A program made the position numbers and the translations under genes. DNA of 5,793 nt from JBEKJU01 sp050011095. GTDB taxonomy: Bacteria; Desulfobacterota; Syntrophorhabdia; Syntrophorhabdales; WCHB1-27. The DNA lies in the NCBI GenBank assembly GCA_050011095.1, contig JBEKJU010000244.1, positions 1 through 5,793 on the forward strand, read 5' to 3'. Shown piece by piece: positions 5,251 through 5,793 of this stretch. The number at the start of each line of letters is the position of its first letter. The first letter of the stretch is position 1. The notes beneath the pieces are model-generated. The model was not told the DNA's origin. It did not search any database and saw only the letters and a program-made list of their open reading frames with translations.

Positions 5251-5793
5251 ATGGACGACAAATTGAACCTTGATACGCACGATAGGAGTATTTCGAGTTT
5301 GAGGACTCTCAGGATGCCCGAGGACAACGATATTTTCTGGTTCCGTGACGATCTTCACCAGCCTTTTCCCATATCGCCCCTCGGTATGACCACGATACAG
5401 AAGCACCACGCATGGGGCTACCACGTAGGGGCCGAAGTGACGAAACTGCCGCCTTCAAAGGGCGGCCACGTGAAGATCTACAAGGGGAGAGTGATGCTCG
5501 GCTTCGAGGCGCTGTCAGACCCCGACGAGATCGGCAAGAGGGCCGCCGAGTTCGGCAGGCTGCTCGATCACTGCGGGGCCCACTGGGATGAATGGTACAA
5601 CAGTTACATCGACGAGGTCAAGCAGGGTCTCAATTTCATGGCGTCGGTCAACGACGGCATGTCCGATACGGATCTCTACAATGCGATCAAGAGAAGCGAG
5701 GCGATCAACAAAAGGAACTGGGAGATCCACTTCACCTGCATGTATATGGCCGATGTGCTCTATTTCGGTTTCGAGGGTTTCTGTAAGGAACAC
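5251..5793 (+). CDS. PEP-utilising enzyme-like protein, N-terminal part; likely phosphohistidine subunit of the split dikinase
   Basis: The 3' end is cut off; 181 residues are visible and the frame is still open at the window edge. Residues 28-45 (IFWFRDDLHQPFPISPLG) resemble the 'W..D..H.P.P.TPL' stretch that opens the linker and central region in phenylphosphate synthase alpha subunits and rifampicin phosphotransferase-like PEP-utilising enzymes, where it follows the ATP-grasp domain or forms the N-terminus of a stand-alone subunit. The rest is mostly helical with many Trp, Tyr and His residues (HWDEWYNSYIDEV, 111-123; KRNWEIHFTCMYMADVLYFG, 154-173), consistent with the substrate-binding helical region of such proteins. 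No ATP-grasp motifs are present, which complements the separate ATP-grasp protein at 1610. The swivelling domain with the catalytic His would lie downstream and cannot be checked here. The identification rests on one motif, layout and context. Confidence 0.7.
   Translation, partial: MDDKLNLDTHDRSISSLRTLRMPEDNDIFWFRDDLHQPFPISPLGMTTIQKHHAWGYHVGAEVTKLPPSKGGHVKIYKGRVMLGFEALSDPDEIGKRAAEFGRLLDHCGAHWDEWYNSYIDEVKQGLNFMASVNDGMSDTDLYNAIKRSEAINKRNWEIHFTCMYMADVLYFGFEGFCKEH

Noticed and set aside
4578..5327. Minus-strand open frame of 249 codons
   Set aside because: It lies opposite the unknown gene and the start of the last gene. Because the plus-strand 224-residue gene is itself unrecognised I considered it, but the plus frame has one-base coupling to the HAD gene and a ribosome binding site, and the minus frame crosses two plus-strand genes.

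Overview
The window is a tightly packed stretch in which every supported gene lies on the plus strand. The sequence is moderately GC-rich by eye. It begins inside a crotonase-family gene and ends inside a gene that looks like the phosphohistidine-domain subunit of a PEP-synthase-like enzyme. No rRNA, tRNA, insertion sequence or CRISPR array is visible. The gene content (crotonase, split PEP-synthase-like subunits, ACMSD-type amidohydrolase, HAD protein) suits an anaerobic, aromatic-compound-degrading bacterium, for example a syntrophic Desulfobacterota (Syntrophorhabdus-like) lineage. That placement is inferred from gene content, not from a marker gene.

Layout: (1) 1-402, C-terminal part of an enoyl-CoA hydratase/isomerase. 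(2) 403-504, a gap with a small hairpin and a strong ribosome binding site. (3) 505-1563, a polytopic membrane protein of unknown family with a Cys-x-x-Cys loop. (4) 1610-2569, a stand-alone PEP-synthase/PPDK ATP-grasp domain. (5) 2570-2689, a gap with an A-run/G-run and two small tandem hairpins. (6) 2690-3721, a complete ACMSD/resorcylate-decarboxylase-type amidohydrolase. (7) 3722-3814, a gap dominated by a perfect 18-bp hairpin. (8) 3815-4552, a HAD-fold protein with altered catalytic motifs. (9) 4554-5228, a protein I do not recognise. (10) 5251-5793 (cut off), the likely partner subunit of the ATP-grasp protein.

The central idea is that genes 4 and 10 look like two pieces of a split dikinase. 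In Thauera aromatica phenylphosphate synthase, the ATP-binding part and the catalytic-histidine part of a PEP-synthase-like enzyme are separate subunits that together phosphorylate phenol. Here the two pieces flank a metal-dependent amidohydrolase of a (de)carboxylase superfamily, a HAD protein and an unknown protein, with a membrane protein just upstream. A reasonable inference is an ATP-dependent activation module for a hydroxylated, probably aromatic, substrate: taken up or handled at the membrane, phosphorylated by the split dikinase, transformed by the amidohydrolase and/or HAD protein, with crotonase-type CoA chemistry nearby. The substrate cannot be read from the sequence, and the catalytic histidine of the last gene lies beyond the window.
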